Source: Gammaproteobacteria bacterium (GTDB lineage: Bacteria; Pseudomonadota; Gammaproteobacteria; DSM-16500). Taken from it: a stretch of 64,000 nucleotides of DNA. Positions 27,468 through 35,000 of this stretch are shown piece by piece. Every line of letters begins with the position of its first letter. Within the stretch, counting starts at the first letter, position 1. The stretch spans positions 21,281 to 85,280 of the forward strand of contig JAJNBC010000008.1 of NCBI GenBank assembly GCA_021156085.1, given 5' to 3'. The notes beneath the pieces are model-generated. The model saw nothing but the letters and a program-made list of their open reading frames with translations, made no database searches and had not been told where the DNA came from. Position numbers and translations under genes: made by a program.

Positions 27468-28676
27468 TCACCCTCCCACCGTACGATGCAATTTTAGCTT
27501 TTTTACTTCTAGATAGTCTTTGTTATGTTCATTGCAAAATACAGGAATAGGCGCTATTTCTACTTGAGAAATACCGTATTTTTTTAACCCTTCTATTTTT
27601 GCCGGGTTATTTGTCAGCAAACTGACATTATTTACACCGCGGTTTCTTAGAATGTTGGCTGCGATATGGTATTTTCGAGAATCGATAGGCAAGCCTAATT
27701 TTTCATTAGCTTCAATAGTGTCTAGTCCTTGTTCTTGCAATGCATAGGCTTTAATTTTATTAAATAGCCCAATCCCTCTCCCTTCTTGGTTCAAGTAAAT
27801 TAAAATACCGCCTTCCTTACTCATGCGTTGCAGCGAATAATGTAATTGATGGTGACAATCGCAACGCATGGAACCCAATAAATCTCCCGTTAGGCACGCG
27901 GAATGAATGCGTACTAGCGTTGTTGCAGCAGTTTTTGATTTTTTCTCTAAAACCACATGCTCATTTCCCGTTATTTTTTCTTTAACGATGGTAATCGTGA
28001 ATGACCCATAAGATTCTAGAGGTAAAGTTGCTGAAATTTCTTCAGCAATTAAATTTTCGCGCAGCATACGATAAGAAATAATATCCTCTATAGAGAGAAT
28101 TCGCAGGTGATGTTGTTTAGCAAACGCAGTTAATTGCGCGCCTTTTGTCATCGTGCCATCGGGATTCATGACTTCACATAAGACAGCAGCAGGTTTAAAT
28201 CCAGCTAAGCGCACCAGATCAATAGCACCTTCGGTGTGTCCCGTACGCTCCAACACCCCTCCTTTTTTCGCATGCAGGGGGAAGATATGGCCCGGTCGTA
28301 CTAGCTCTTCAGGTTTTGCCTTATCGCCAATAGCAGCTTGCACAGTTTTGACCCGATCTTCTGCAGATACGCCGGTGGTAATATGATCTCGGGCATCAAT
28401 TGAAACAGTGAAAGGAGTACGGCATAGGCTGGTATTTTTATGCGGCGGTACCATATAAGGTAAATCAAGTTGTTTGAGCTGTTCTTCAAAGAGGGAAAGA
28501 CAAACAATGCCGCTGCTATGACGAATGATAAAGTTCATGATATCGGGCGTGAGGGTCTCCGCAGGAAAAATAAAATCAGCTTCATTTTCACGGTCTGGGT
28601 GATCGGTTAAAATAATCATTTTCCCTTGACGTAAGTCCTCTATGGCTGATTCAACGTGTTCGATATAAGCCTGCAT
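27468..28676 (-). CDS. ribBA: Bifunctional 3,4-DHBP synthase / GTP cyclohydrolase II
   Basis: Residues about 1-205 are the RibB domain making 3,4-dihydroxy-2-butanone 4-phosphate from ribulose 5-phosphate (DHPDRENEADF, HTEGAIDLVRLAG). Residues about 206-395 are the RibA domain opening GTP. The zinc Cys cluster is present (CLTGDLLGSMRCDCH), as are the catalytic block LNQEGRGIGLFNKI and LLTNNPAKI. The length (402 aa) is normal for the fused enzyme. It starts 3 bp after ribE and shares its FMN riboswitch. ribD and ribH are not in the window, so the pathway is split over the genome. Confidence 0.95.
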   Translation of the reverse strand: MQAYIEHVESAIEDLRQGKMIILTDHPDRENEADFIFPAETLTPDIMNFIIRHSSGIVCLSLFEEQLKQLDLPYMVPPHKNTSLCRTPFTVSIDARDHITTGVSAEDRVKTVQAAIGDKAKPEELVRPGHIFPLHAKKGGVLERTGHTEGAIDLVRLAGFKPAAVLCEVMNPDGTMTKGAQLTAFAKQHHLRILSIEDIISYRMLRENLIAEEISATLPLESYGSFTITIVKEKITGNEHVVLEKKSKTAATTLVRIHSACLTGDLLGSMRCDCHHQLHYSLQRMSKEGGILIYLNQEGRGIGLFNKIKAYALQEQGLDTIEANEKLGLPIDSRKYHIAANILRNRGVNNVSLLTNNPAKIEGLKKYGISQVEIAPIPVFCNEHNKDYLEVKKLKLHRTVGG

Positions 28677-28679
28677 GCA

Positions 28680-29279
28680 TTATTCTCCTTTCTTCAAAAC
28701 CCATTTTTCTAAATATTTACCTAAAATATCAACTTCTAAATTAATTTTACTGCCTTTTTGGTATTGATTAACGATGGTGACTTGTTGTGTATGAGGGATA
28801 AACGTCACGGTAAACCACTGCGGTGCGGTTTCAATAACAGTAATACTCATGCCATCGAGCGTAATATAGCCTTTGCGTACGATATATTTCTCCAGTGCAG
28901 GAGGCATGCTAATTTTGACGAGTAAGGCAGCCTCACCGTCCCGCTGAATATCTAAAATTTCACCTACGCCATCGACATGACCTTGTACATAATGCCCTCC
29001 TAAGCGTGTGTTTAATGTGATGGATCTTTCTAAATTCACTTTATTTTTTTCTACTAATTCACCTAAGTTTGTCAGGCGTAATGTTTCAGCTACGGCGGTA
29101 ACTCCCATCGTTTCTTTAGAGAAATCTGTAACGGTGAGACAAACTCCATTCACAGCCACACTTTCACCCAGACTTAAATCACTGAAAATCTCCGGCAGGC
29201 TGATCACAAAATCACAGGAGCCTGGTTTTCGCAAGATGCGCTGAACCCTACCGGTTGCCGTAACAATCCCGCTAAACAT
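28680..29279 (-). CDS. ribE: Riboflavin synthase alpha subunit
   Basis: This enzyme dismutates two 6,7-dimethyl-8-ribityllumazine molecules to riboflavin. The start MFSGIVTATG and the two tandem lumazine-binding barrels are clear: first SVAVNGVCLTV with TLRLTNLG, then GGHYVQGHVDGVG with DGMSITV. The length is 199 residues, as usual. It is the first gene of ribE-ribBA, about 160 bp downstream of an FMN riboswitch. In some annotations the same gene is called ribC. Confidence 0.95.
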   Translation of the reverse strand: MFSGIVTATGRVQRILRKPGSCDFVISLPEIFSDLSLGESVAVNGVCLTVTDFSKETMGVTAVAETLRLTNLGELVEKNKVNLERSITLNTRLGGHYVQGHVDGVGEILDIQRDGEAALLVKISMPPALEKYIVRKGYITLDGMSITVIETAPQWFTVTFIPHTQQVTIVNQYQKGSKINLEVDILGKYLEKWVLKKGE

Positions 29280-29436
29280 ACTGTATCAAGCCTCTTTAAA
29301 ATTTAACTCATTATTGTAACGGTGAGCGGGCGGTCGTACTGAGAGCCGAGGGTCGCCACAATAGTATTTAACTCAGGGCATAGATTGAAGAAACTCAATG
29401 TAAACAGCATGTTATACTGCACGTACCATTTATCTT

Positions 29437-29580
29437 CTTTCATCCGGACTCTCACCGTCGGCTTTGGCATCTCACCAAATCTGCTAACTTCCCCGTGATA
29501 AGGAAGCGCTCGCGGGCTCTTCTACTGATTATCTAGTAAAAACACCGCCGGTAGGGAATTGCACCCCGCCCTGAAGATAA
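29437..29580 (-). promoter_or_regulatory. FMN riboswitch (RFN element)
   Basis: Read on the minus strand, the conserved RFN blocks are all present: tcttcagggcggggtgcaat, then ccctaccggcggt, the variable arm, gcccgcgagcg, and near the end gccgacggtgagagtccgg followed by atgaaag. The element binds FMN in the leader RNA of ribE-ribBA and lowers expression when flavin is plentiful. Downstream, ctcaccg at 29326-29320 can pair with cggtgag in the RFN 3' part (29457-29451). That is a plausible alternative pairing for switching, but this is inference. Confidence 0.95.
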
Positions 29581-29591
29581 CTTATGGAGGG

Positions 29592-29620
29592 AAATTAATC
29601 ATAATTCCTCAGATTGTCAA
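29592..29620 (-). promoter_or_regulatory. Promoter for the riboflavin leader
   Basis: On the minus strand TTGACA (29620-29615) and TAATTT (29597-29592) are 17 bp apart, just upstream of the RFN element. It lies back to back with the promoter for the gene at 29705. Confidence 0.55.
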
Positions 29621-29635
29621 GCGGTTTAATAAGCC

Positions 29636-29664
29636 TTGACGATTCATTTTTGTACAGGTAGAAT
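29636..29664 (+). promoter_or_regulatory. Promoter for the 29705 gene, conserved in its paralogue
   Basis: TTGACG (29636-29641) and TAGAAT (29659-29664) are 17 bp apart. The spacer core tttttgtacagg is almost repeated in the promoter of the paralogous gene (tttttatacagg at 40797-40808 on the minus strand). Its position rules out the TTG start at 29636 and supports the ATG at 29705. Confidence 0.6.
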
Positions 29665-29704
29665 GCCCGCATTCCCTATTCTTAAAAACAACAGGAAAAA
29701 TAAA

Positions 29705-31066
29705 ATGTTTGGTTATTCTCCTCCTAACGAAGAAAAACAGAAAAACGAAAGAATTGAATTACACGCCGTATTTGATGCTCCACAAAAAGTGGTATGTGAA
29801 CTTGCTGTGAAATTTCCAAGCACAGACATGAGAGATAATTTTTTTCACGCACTCGGTGAGCCAGAAAAATTGTCATCTTTTTATGATTTACAATATGCAA
29901 GGGATGTGTCATATCCTTGTGCTTCTAGTAGAATGCGGAATACCGATGATGACAGGGCACTTTATTTCCCTGCTTTTGTTGCACCGACGGGGGAATTAAC
30001 GGTAATTTTTCCCTCAACCGCTATGAAAAAAAATTTTAAGGATTTATTTTTAAAGGATGTAATAGACGAATTGCAACCTGCCTTAGATTCTGCAACTTCT
30101 CCTGCACACCTCAGCTTTAAGCAAACCTCCCATTTGCAAAATTATCAAACTTTTGCTTGGATAAATGCAACCGCATGTGAAATTAATAGATGTACCTTGA
30201 GTATCCAGAATAATGAGGGTAATAATTGTAGTCTGCGTGAGCTCTCATCGTATTTTCTTCCAGTGCCGCCATATGGTGGAGTGGGAGCGTTGCCAGGAGA
30301 TAATTCAGAACAAAAGGCTGCCTCGGCGTTGGCTGCTATACGAGTAGAAGCAGCGCAGCGGTTGAAGCAGTTAACGAATGAGTTACTCGAGGCATCCCAA
30401 CCTCAAGATGGGGGAGTCATATCAGCCATGCTAGAGTACACTTCTGGCCATGAGCTTCCTCTGGCAGAGTTGCTAGCAAAAGCATTGGATGGAAGAGAAG
30501 ATCTTGTTGCAAATTATTTGGGGGTAAATAAGAGTGGAATAGAGTGGGCCATGCACGTGCGCGAAGGAAAAGGAAGAGGGCCATGGGATATAGAGACGTC
30601 TAAAGGCGGGAATTTAGCCCACCGCTTAGTTAATGAAGTAAACAACAATGCGCCTTTTCGAGAGATTGCCTTGCAGATACGCGCGTTTAGAGAGATAGAA
30701 GAGTTTTTCTTATTTCCTTCAGCAGGGCAGGATGGGTCCCGCGCGGTTGTTAAACTCTCTGCGCTTCAGAAAAAGATGGATGAAATTGATAATAAGATAC
30801 GAGAAAGATTGGGCTCCTTTTCTTGCTGGGACATGTTTTGGGAGATGGTTTATTCTTTTGCAGCTTGTGTCAGCGATTCTATTGCAAAGCAGAGACAAGA
30901 GAGTCAACAACGTTATCATACCAGCCGCTTTTGGTCTGCAGAGGTCCGGGCATCAAATAAATACCGTGAAAATAACCCTATGCTACCCTGGATAGAAAAA
31001 GCAAACAGTCTACTAGAATGGGAGAATTTCCTGCCAATGGCATCATTTCCTCTATTCCTCTCTTAA
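29705..31066 (+). CDS. Unknown 453-aa protein, paralogue of 39489-40754
   Basis: Family unknown. The paralogue at 39489-40754 shares the overall plan: ELAVKFPSTDMRDNFFHALG / ELAVQFPTAKMRQDFFEALG near the start, a YPC...DD..YFPA block, LTVIFPSTAMKKNFKDLF / LTVLFPSSVMQENFQRLF, then EQKAASALAAIRV, REIALQIRAFREI and SFSCW, ending in a tyrosine/tryptophan-rich stretch. The first two blocks also resemble each other within each protein, suggesting an internal duplication. There is no signal peptide or membrane segment. ATG 29705 has AGGAAAA upstream; the frame extends to a TTG at 29636, which lies inside the promoter. Likely an effector-type protein, but no catalytic motif is visible. Confidence 0.7.
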   Translation: MFGYSPPNEEKQKNERIELHAVFDAPQKVVCELAVKFPSTDMRDNFFHALGEPEKLSSFYDLQYARDVSYPCASSRMRNTDDDRALYFPAFVAPTGELTVIFPSTAMKKNFKDLFLKDVIDELQPALDSATSPAHLSFKQTSHLQNYQTFAWINATACEINRCTLSIQNNEGNNCSLRELSSYFLPVPPYGGVGALPGDNSEQKAASALAAIRVEAAQRLKQLTNELLEASQPQDGGVISAMLEYTSGHELPLAELLAKALDGREDLVANYLGVNKSGIEWAMHVREGKGRGPWDIETSKGGNLAHRLVNEVNNNAPFREIALQIRAFREIEEFFLFPSAGQDGSRAVVKLSALQKKMDEIDNKIRERLGSFSCWDMFWEMVYSFAACVSDSIAKQRQESQQRYHTSRFWSAEVRASNKYRENNPMLPWIEKANSLLEWENFLPMASFPLFLS

Positions 31067-31139
31067 TCTTTTGATTTATTCATTAAGCGATTTTAAAACT
31101 GTGAATAACTCGTTAGCTTCAGTTCATTAAGCATCTTAA

Positions 31140-31519
31140 CTTGGGTAGATAAGACCGCTTTTCAAGGTCTCCCTCCCAATGGCCAAATTCTTTTCTCTGG
31201 TTAATGATACCAGGTCTATTAGTAATAAGTAGCTCTTGAGGTATGCGCGGCTTTCTAGCATGACGTTTAAGGCGCCAAACATGCTGGCGCGCCTTAACTT
31301 TGGGTAAAACATATTACGAATACTATAGTTGCTGTAAATGTAACGATAGATTGTTTCATGAGAAATAATACATTGGCCGGCATTTTCTGATTTTAAACGT
31401 CCTTTGATTTGCCAAGGAGACCAGCCTGATTTCAATTTCGAATGCACGTAATCTTTTAAATTTGTGTCCTTGTCCAGCTTTGTTTTTCTTTGACGGCGAT
31501 CAAGATAATTCTGGTGCGC
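31140..31519 (-). pseudogene. IS30-family transposase fragment, frameshifted
   Basis: One frame reads AHQNYLDRRQRKTK, then LKSGWSPWQIKGRLK and CIISHETIYRYIY, and FYPKLRRA. After a frameshift the other frame continues with NRPGIINQRKEFGHWEGDL, the region of the first catalytic Asp of IS30 transposases. Both ends are missing: the N-terminal helix-turn-helix and the rest of the DDE domain. Its left (N-terminal-side) limit falls inside the YafQ-like toxin gene, so an insertion or recombination broke that gene. Confidence 0.85.
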
Positions 31520-31620
31520 AATTCGGAGAGAATGTTATACAACTTCTTCATATTTTTTCGGCGTTTCTTTAATAGTTCTAAGTCTTTTTTAAAACTATTT
31601 TTGTAGGCTGGAATTAACAT
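31456..31620 (-). pseudogene. YafQ/RelE-type toxin, truncated by IS30 fragment
   Basis: The frame starts two bases after the antitoxin stop and reads MLIPAYKNSFKKDLEL, then LKKRRKNMKKLYNILSEL, matching the start of YafQ-type mRNA-cleaving toxins (FSKDVKLAQKRHKDMNKL in E. coli). From about 31519 it runs into IS30 sequence in an alien frame and stops at 31456 after 54 residues. The catalytic C-terminal half is absent, so it should be inactive. Confidence 0.7.
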
Positions 31621-31622
31621 GA

Positions 31623-31883
31623 TTATTTTTCTAATTTCTTGATTAAATCAGCCGCATCTTTGCAAAGAATGACCCCTTTTCTTTTTCGGGCCTCTTTAAT
31701 GGCACGTGCTGTTTTCCCGTTTGGGATTTTAAGTTCTAAAGGCCATTCACGTTCTCGAGCTATGCAACTGTATAACATGGTAATAGCTTGAGTAGGCGTA
31801 ATGCCTAACTGGTTTAAGACGCTTTCAGCGTTCGCCTTCAAACCCGGTTCTACTCTTGCTCTAATAAATGCGGCTTTAGTCAT
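31623..31883 (-). CDS. RelB/DinJ-family antitoxin
   Basis: The 86-residue product begins with the ribbon-helix-helix strand and helices typical of DinJ/RelB (KAAFIRARVEPGLKANAESV, LNQLGITPTQAITMLYSCI) and ends in a charged tail that would wrap the toxin. It should bind its own promoter as a dimer and neutralise a YafQ-type toxin. AAGGAGGTG before the ATG is an unusually strong ribosome site. The partner toxin directly downstream is truncated, leaving an orphan antitoxin. Confidence 0.88.
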   Translation of the reverse strand: MTKAAFIRARVEPGLKANAESVLNQLGITPTQAITMLYSCIAREREWPLELKIPNGKTARAIKEARKRKGVILCKDAADLIKKLEK

Positions 31884-31906
31884 AAAAAAATCACCTCCTT
31901 TTTATA

Positions 31907-31924
31907 GTATCCCATTTGGGGTAC
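31907..31924. promoter_or_regulatory. Palindromic operator upstream of the RelB-like antitoxin
   Basis: gtatcccatttggggtac is an 18-bp inverted repeat with one mismatch, 24 bp upstream of the antitoxin start. It is the kind of site a ribbon-helix-helix antitoxin uses for autoregulation. The assignment is inferred from position and symmetry. Confidence 0.5.
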
Positions 31925-31929
31925 AAAAT

Positions 31930-32010
31930 AAAGTGAAAAATTTAAACGATAGGCCGATGAAATGCCTCCATTATCAAACCCCTAGCGAGGTATTTCAGCA
32001 AGCTTTTTGA
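31930..32010 (+). pseudogene. IS30-family transposase, C-terminal remnant on the opposite strand
   Basis: The frame ending at 32010 reads KNLNDRPMKCLHYQTPSEVF, the standard end of IS30 transposases (LNNRPRKCLNYRTP type), followed by a short tail and stop. Sequence just after it (gtcgcacttcagaatag at about 32032) resembles an IS30 terminal repeat. It is oppositely oriented to the 31140-31519 fragment, so the two are from different copies or an inversion. Confidence 0.7.
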
Positions 32011-32136
32011 AAACTATCCGATTTAATAGGAAGTCGCACTTCAGAATAGACACCGCCAAGGTATTAGTCGCATTTCATCTGAGATTGTGCCAAATAGGAG
32101 ACGCAGAATTGTCGAGCCAGGAGCGCGCTGGCCTGT

Positions 32137-33090
32137 TTAAATCTCTAGAACGCGTAAACGCATTTTAATTAAATTGCAAAATTTCTCTTTAAGCTCACTA
32201 TTGAGAAAGCTTTTCTGAATTTTCTGTTCCCACGGTAAAAAATACGTGCTCATGGCGGCTATGGAGCTTTCAATTACCTTCAACGGGATAGTCAGATTTT
32301 TTCCAAATTCAATAAAATCTTTTTTCTGAATATTTTGTTTCTTACCATTCAAAGAAAGAGCCAATTCTTCAGAATCATGTTTGACGGAAATGAGTAACCG
32401 AGTCGATAAGAGATCGTAGCAGGGCGACAAAGTAATGTTAGAAATATCTTCAGTTATTAAACTAAAATTTTTTAAATGCATATCCGCGTTACCTATAATA
32501 AAGCAGAATAAGATGAGTTCAAAAAACTTAAGAATTTCTTCTCCGGGGGTTGTTGTATATCGATAAATAACTTTTCCCACTTTTTCGTAGGAACTTTTGT
32601 ATTTATCTTCAGTTAATTTATGGGAAAGTTGACATAAATCTTCAGCCGCTATTTTTTTCTTTCCATTCCGATCAAAACGTTTAGTTATATATGCCAAATT
32701 TCCATTGGCCATGGGCAAAAGACCATGTAATGCAACCTCTAATTTTGCGATAGTGGCTAGATGCATGGTAAGGTCTTCAATTTCTGGCATACAAGGATAA
32801 GCAAGAGTAGGAGGTTTTAAAATATACTCTCCTCCCAAATATCCCCCAATACTCAGCTTTTTGTGATCTCCCTCTACTGCTTGGGTGAGCGAAAGAGATA
32901 ATTTTTTCTGAACTCCCGGCAGGCCTTTTTTTTGTTTGACGAGCCCCAGTGCTATAGATTCAATTTCTTTATTATTAAAATTAATTTGAGGTAGCTGCGT
33001 TGAACCAAATAATTTTTTTAAACAAGAGGAATGAAAGTAAGAAATTTCCGCATTCGATTCATAGCAAATATAGCAGCGACTATGTTTCAT
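32137..33090 (-). CDS. hipT: HipT-like Ser/Thr kinase toxin of a HipBST-type system
   Basis: The protein has the HipA-type kinase fold but lacks the first N-terminal subdomain, which is encoded separately just upstream. Visible are an N-terminal CYICYES...HSSC putative metal-type motif, a Ser-containing loop GVQKKLSLSL, RFDRNG, the catalytic segment GNADMHLKNFSL and the metal-binding SPCYDLLSTR. In HipBST systems (E. coli O127, Legionella) HipT phosphorylates a host-cell protein such as a tRNA synthetase, with HipS neutralising it. Its start overlaps the hipS end by 11 bp. Length (317 aa) fits. It could alternatively be a hipA split by mutation, but the clean split and overlap favour HipBST. 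Confidence 0.8.
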   Translation of the reverse strand: MKHSRCYICYESNAEISYFHSSCLKKLFGSTQLPQINFNNKEIESIALGLVKQKKGLPGVQKKLSLSLTQAVEGDHKKLSIGGYLGGEYILKPPTLAYPCMPEIEDLTMHLATIAKLEVALHGLLPMANGNLAYITKRFDRNGKKKIAAEDLCQLSHKLTEDKYKSSYEKVGKVIYRYTTTPGEEILKFFELILFCFIIGNADMHLKNFSLITEDISNITLSPCYDLLSTRLLISVKHDSEELALSLNGKKQNIQKKDFIEFGKNLTIPLKVIESSIAAMSTYFLPWEQKIQKSFLNSELKEKFCNLIKMRLRVLEI

Positions 33091-33403
33091 GAATTACACT
33101 CACATTTCCAATACAATCAGCACATAAATGTAATAACAGACCCATTCGATCTTTTTTATTTAATTTCCAATTTTTTATTCCCATATCCATTAACCATCCT
33201 TCTGGAATAAGGCCATCAAAAAAAGGGAATAAAATATCGGAAGTATATATTTCTTTCCTTTTAGGGAGAGTGAGGCTTACTGAGTTATTTTTTTCGTTTG
33301 TAAGATACGTCGCATCATATTTGAATAGATATTCACCCTCTGTTGATTCGGTAAGGGTGCCTGCCAATAAATCATTAACAAAAATTTTTGCTATACGTGT
33401 CAT
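33080..33403 (-). CDS. hipS: HipS-like antitoxin (HipA N-terminal subdomain)
   Basis: This 107-residue protein matches the HipA N-terminal subdomain 1: RIAKIFVNDLLAGTLTES, then YLFKYDATYL, SVSLTLPKR and LFPFFDGLIPEGW. In HipBST systems this domain is a free protein that inhibits HipT. Its ATG overlaps the hipB stop (ATGA) and its end overlaps hipT by 11 bp, so the three are translated as one operon. Confidence 0.8.
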   Translation of the reverse strand: MTRIAKIFVNDLLAGTLTESTEGEYLFKYDATYLTNEKNNSVSLTLPKRKEIYTSDILFPFFDGLIPEGWLMDMGIKNWKLNKKDRMGLLLHLCADCIGNVSVIHET

Positions 33404-33665
33404 TGATCGGTTTCTTCAAAAGGTAATAATTCTTTCTTTTTTAAAACAGGCGCTATCTCATAACCAAAATAGTGGAGTACCTGAGTCACTTTATCAAGAC
33501 GCACGCTTTTTTTACCTTGCTCCAGCTCTTTTAAAAAGCGTAAGCCCACACCTATTCTTTTAGCTAATTCTAGTTGGGTATAGCCGAGTTTCTTCGTCTT
33601 GTTCGAACAAGATTGGCGATGGGGCCAGCTTCTTGAAGCATTTCCTTGAGGGTGCGCTTTTTCAT
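33400..33665 (-). pseudogene. hipB: HipB-like XRE regulator, frame disrupted
   Basis: Starting at ATG 33665 the frame reads MKKRTLKEMLQEAG...IANLVRTRRR and then stops. The second frame continues with KLGYTQLELAKRIGVG, RFLKELEQGKKSVRLDKV and VLHYFGYEIAPV up to the stop at 33400, which overlaps hipS. One extra base near 33593 would join them as IANLVRTRRKKLGYTQ, a typical HipB helix-turn-helix. The second frame has no usable start of its own. If the shift is real, the repressor that boosts HipS inhibition and controls the operon is lost; a sequencing error is possible. Confidence 0.7.
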
Positions 33666-33677
33666 TTTTTTATTATA

Positions 33678-33734
33678 GCACCTGATCGGTTATTATTCCA
33701 TAATTTTTCTAATTATAGATACTGATAGGGTGTC
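33678..33734. promoter_or_regulatory. Putative HipB operators
   Basis: Two imperfect inverted half-sites, gcacctgatcggt (33678-33690) and actgatagggtgtc (33721-33734), face each other upstream of hipB. A third similar stretch, gcacccgttaggg, lies at 33758-33770 over the mltA end. Such spaced repeats fit autoregulation of a hip operon. Inferred from position and repetition only. Confidence 0.4.
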
Positions 33735-33764
33735 ATTATTAATTTATACGGAAAATAGCACCCG

Positions 33765-35000
33765 TTAGGGAGCGGGAGATTTAGGCAGCAATATCCAATA
33801 TCTACCCGTTTGTTTCATATGCCCCGCAGAGAAAGCTGCTTTTTTGCCGGCGCCCCAATAAATATCGCCGCGCACAATGCCTTTAATCGCACCGCCTGTA
33901 TCTTGCGCAATAAGTAATCGGCGGTAAGCTGTCCATTTTTCTTTTTTCCTCTCTTCTTCTGGCACTTTTGTTTCTAACCACAAAGGGGCCCCTAAGGGGA
34001 GGTAATGCTTATCTACGGCTAATGAACGTTGCGGCGTAAGAGGTATTTGCTCTGTTCCTAAGGGAGCTTTTGTTTTTAATAAAGTAAAAAAGACATAAGA
34101 AGCATCTTGATTTAAAAAGTCATTCATTTGCTTGGGATGGTGGGTGAGCCAATCGCGGATCGCTTGCATAGACATATTTTTTTTAGATATCGCTTTATTT
34201 TCAATTAATATTTTACCCACGGCAGTATAAGCTCGGCCATTGGTACCTGCATAACCGATTAACAGGGGAGGATGGTGAGGTAATTGCACAAGAGCGGAGC
34301 CTTGAATTTGCGCGAAAAAAACGTCAGCAGCATTATCAATCCATACTAAGATAGGAGCATTTTTACCGAGGGCGCCATTGTTTATTGCTGCACGATCGGG
34401 GTAAGGCACGAGTGAATTATTTTTTAATTGACCAATCAAGGTTTTGTTAACCCATTCAGGATGAAATAATTCTAAATTGACTTTGATTAAATCCGTAGGT
34501 AACCCATAAATGGGCGCCGTATATTTTTTATTTTTCTTTAGGCTGCCATGTAATAAGGGAAGATAATAGCCGGTAAACAAACCCTGCGCATTAAAACGAT
34601 CTTTTATTGTGTAAGGTTCAAACCAAAATTCAAAAAATTGCTGAGCGGTTTTTTTATTGGGATGAGATAATCGCATGGCTGCACGACAAATTCGTTGCCA
34701 ATCTTGATTTTTTTTAGCTTGTGCTAAAGAGCTAAAGGCAAGCTGAGGATCACGCTGCAAAATATCACTACACGATTTCTGAAAAGCGAGTACTGCCTGA
34801 CGTTGATCATCTTGATCCCACGAGGGCAGACGAGAAAATGTTGTTTTGCTTAATGAAAAATAAGGCGAGAAAAAAAGAGGGCCATAGCAATAAAAAAAGA
34901 TGATTGCTAAAAATGAAACAATCAATAAACTAAGTTTAATAAAAGGGGGCATAGGAGAATTTTTTTTATTTAGCATTAAACTTTTTTCAACTTTTATCAT
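33765..35000 (-). CDS. mltA: Membrane-bound lytic murein transglycosylase A
   Basis: MltA cleaves the glycan strand of peptidoglycan between MurNAc and GlcNAc, forming 1,6-anhydro ends. An N-terminal membrane anchor (about residues 20-42) takes the place of the E. coli lipoprotein signal; I see no lipobox. The MltA domain (FTGYYLPLL, NAPILVWIDNAADVFFAQIQGSALV, GYAGTNGRAYTAVG) is followed by the 3D domain with the catalytic Asp in IAQDTGGAIKGIVRGDIYWG. It overlaps the upstream hydrolase by four bases, so the two are translationally coupled. Confidence 0.93.
   Translation of the reverse strand: MIKVEKSLMLNKKNSPMPPFIKLSLLIVSFLAIIFFYCYGPLFFSPYFSLSKTTFSRLPSWDQDDQRQAVLAFQKSCSDILQRDPQLAFSSLAQAKKNQDWQRICRAAMRLSHPNKKTAQQFFEFWFEPYTIKDRFNAQGLFTGYYLPLLHGSLKKNKKYTAPIYGLPTDLIKVNLELFHPEWVNKTLIGQLKNNSLVPYPDRAAINNGALGKNAPILVWIDNAADVFFAQIQGSALVQLPHHPPLLIGYAGTNGRAYTAVGKILIENKAISKKNMSMQAIRDWLTHHPKQMNDFLNQDASYVFFTLLKTKAPLGTEQIPLTPQRSLAVDKHYLPLGAPLWLETKVPEEERKKEKWTAYRRLLIAQDTGGAIKGIVRGDIYWGAGKKAAFSAGHMKQTGRYWILLPKSPAP

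Noticed and set aside
33080..33403. hipS as merely the broken front of an ordinary hipA
   Set aside because: The end overlaps the next start by 11 bp, each part has its own start codon, and the kinase part has its own Cys/His-containing N-terminus as in HipT, so a HipBST layout explains it better.
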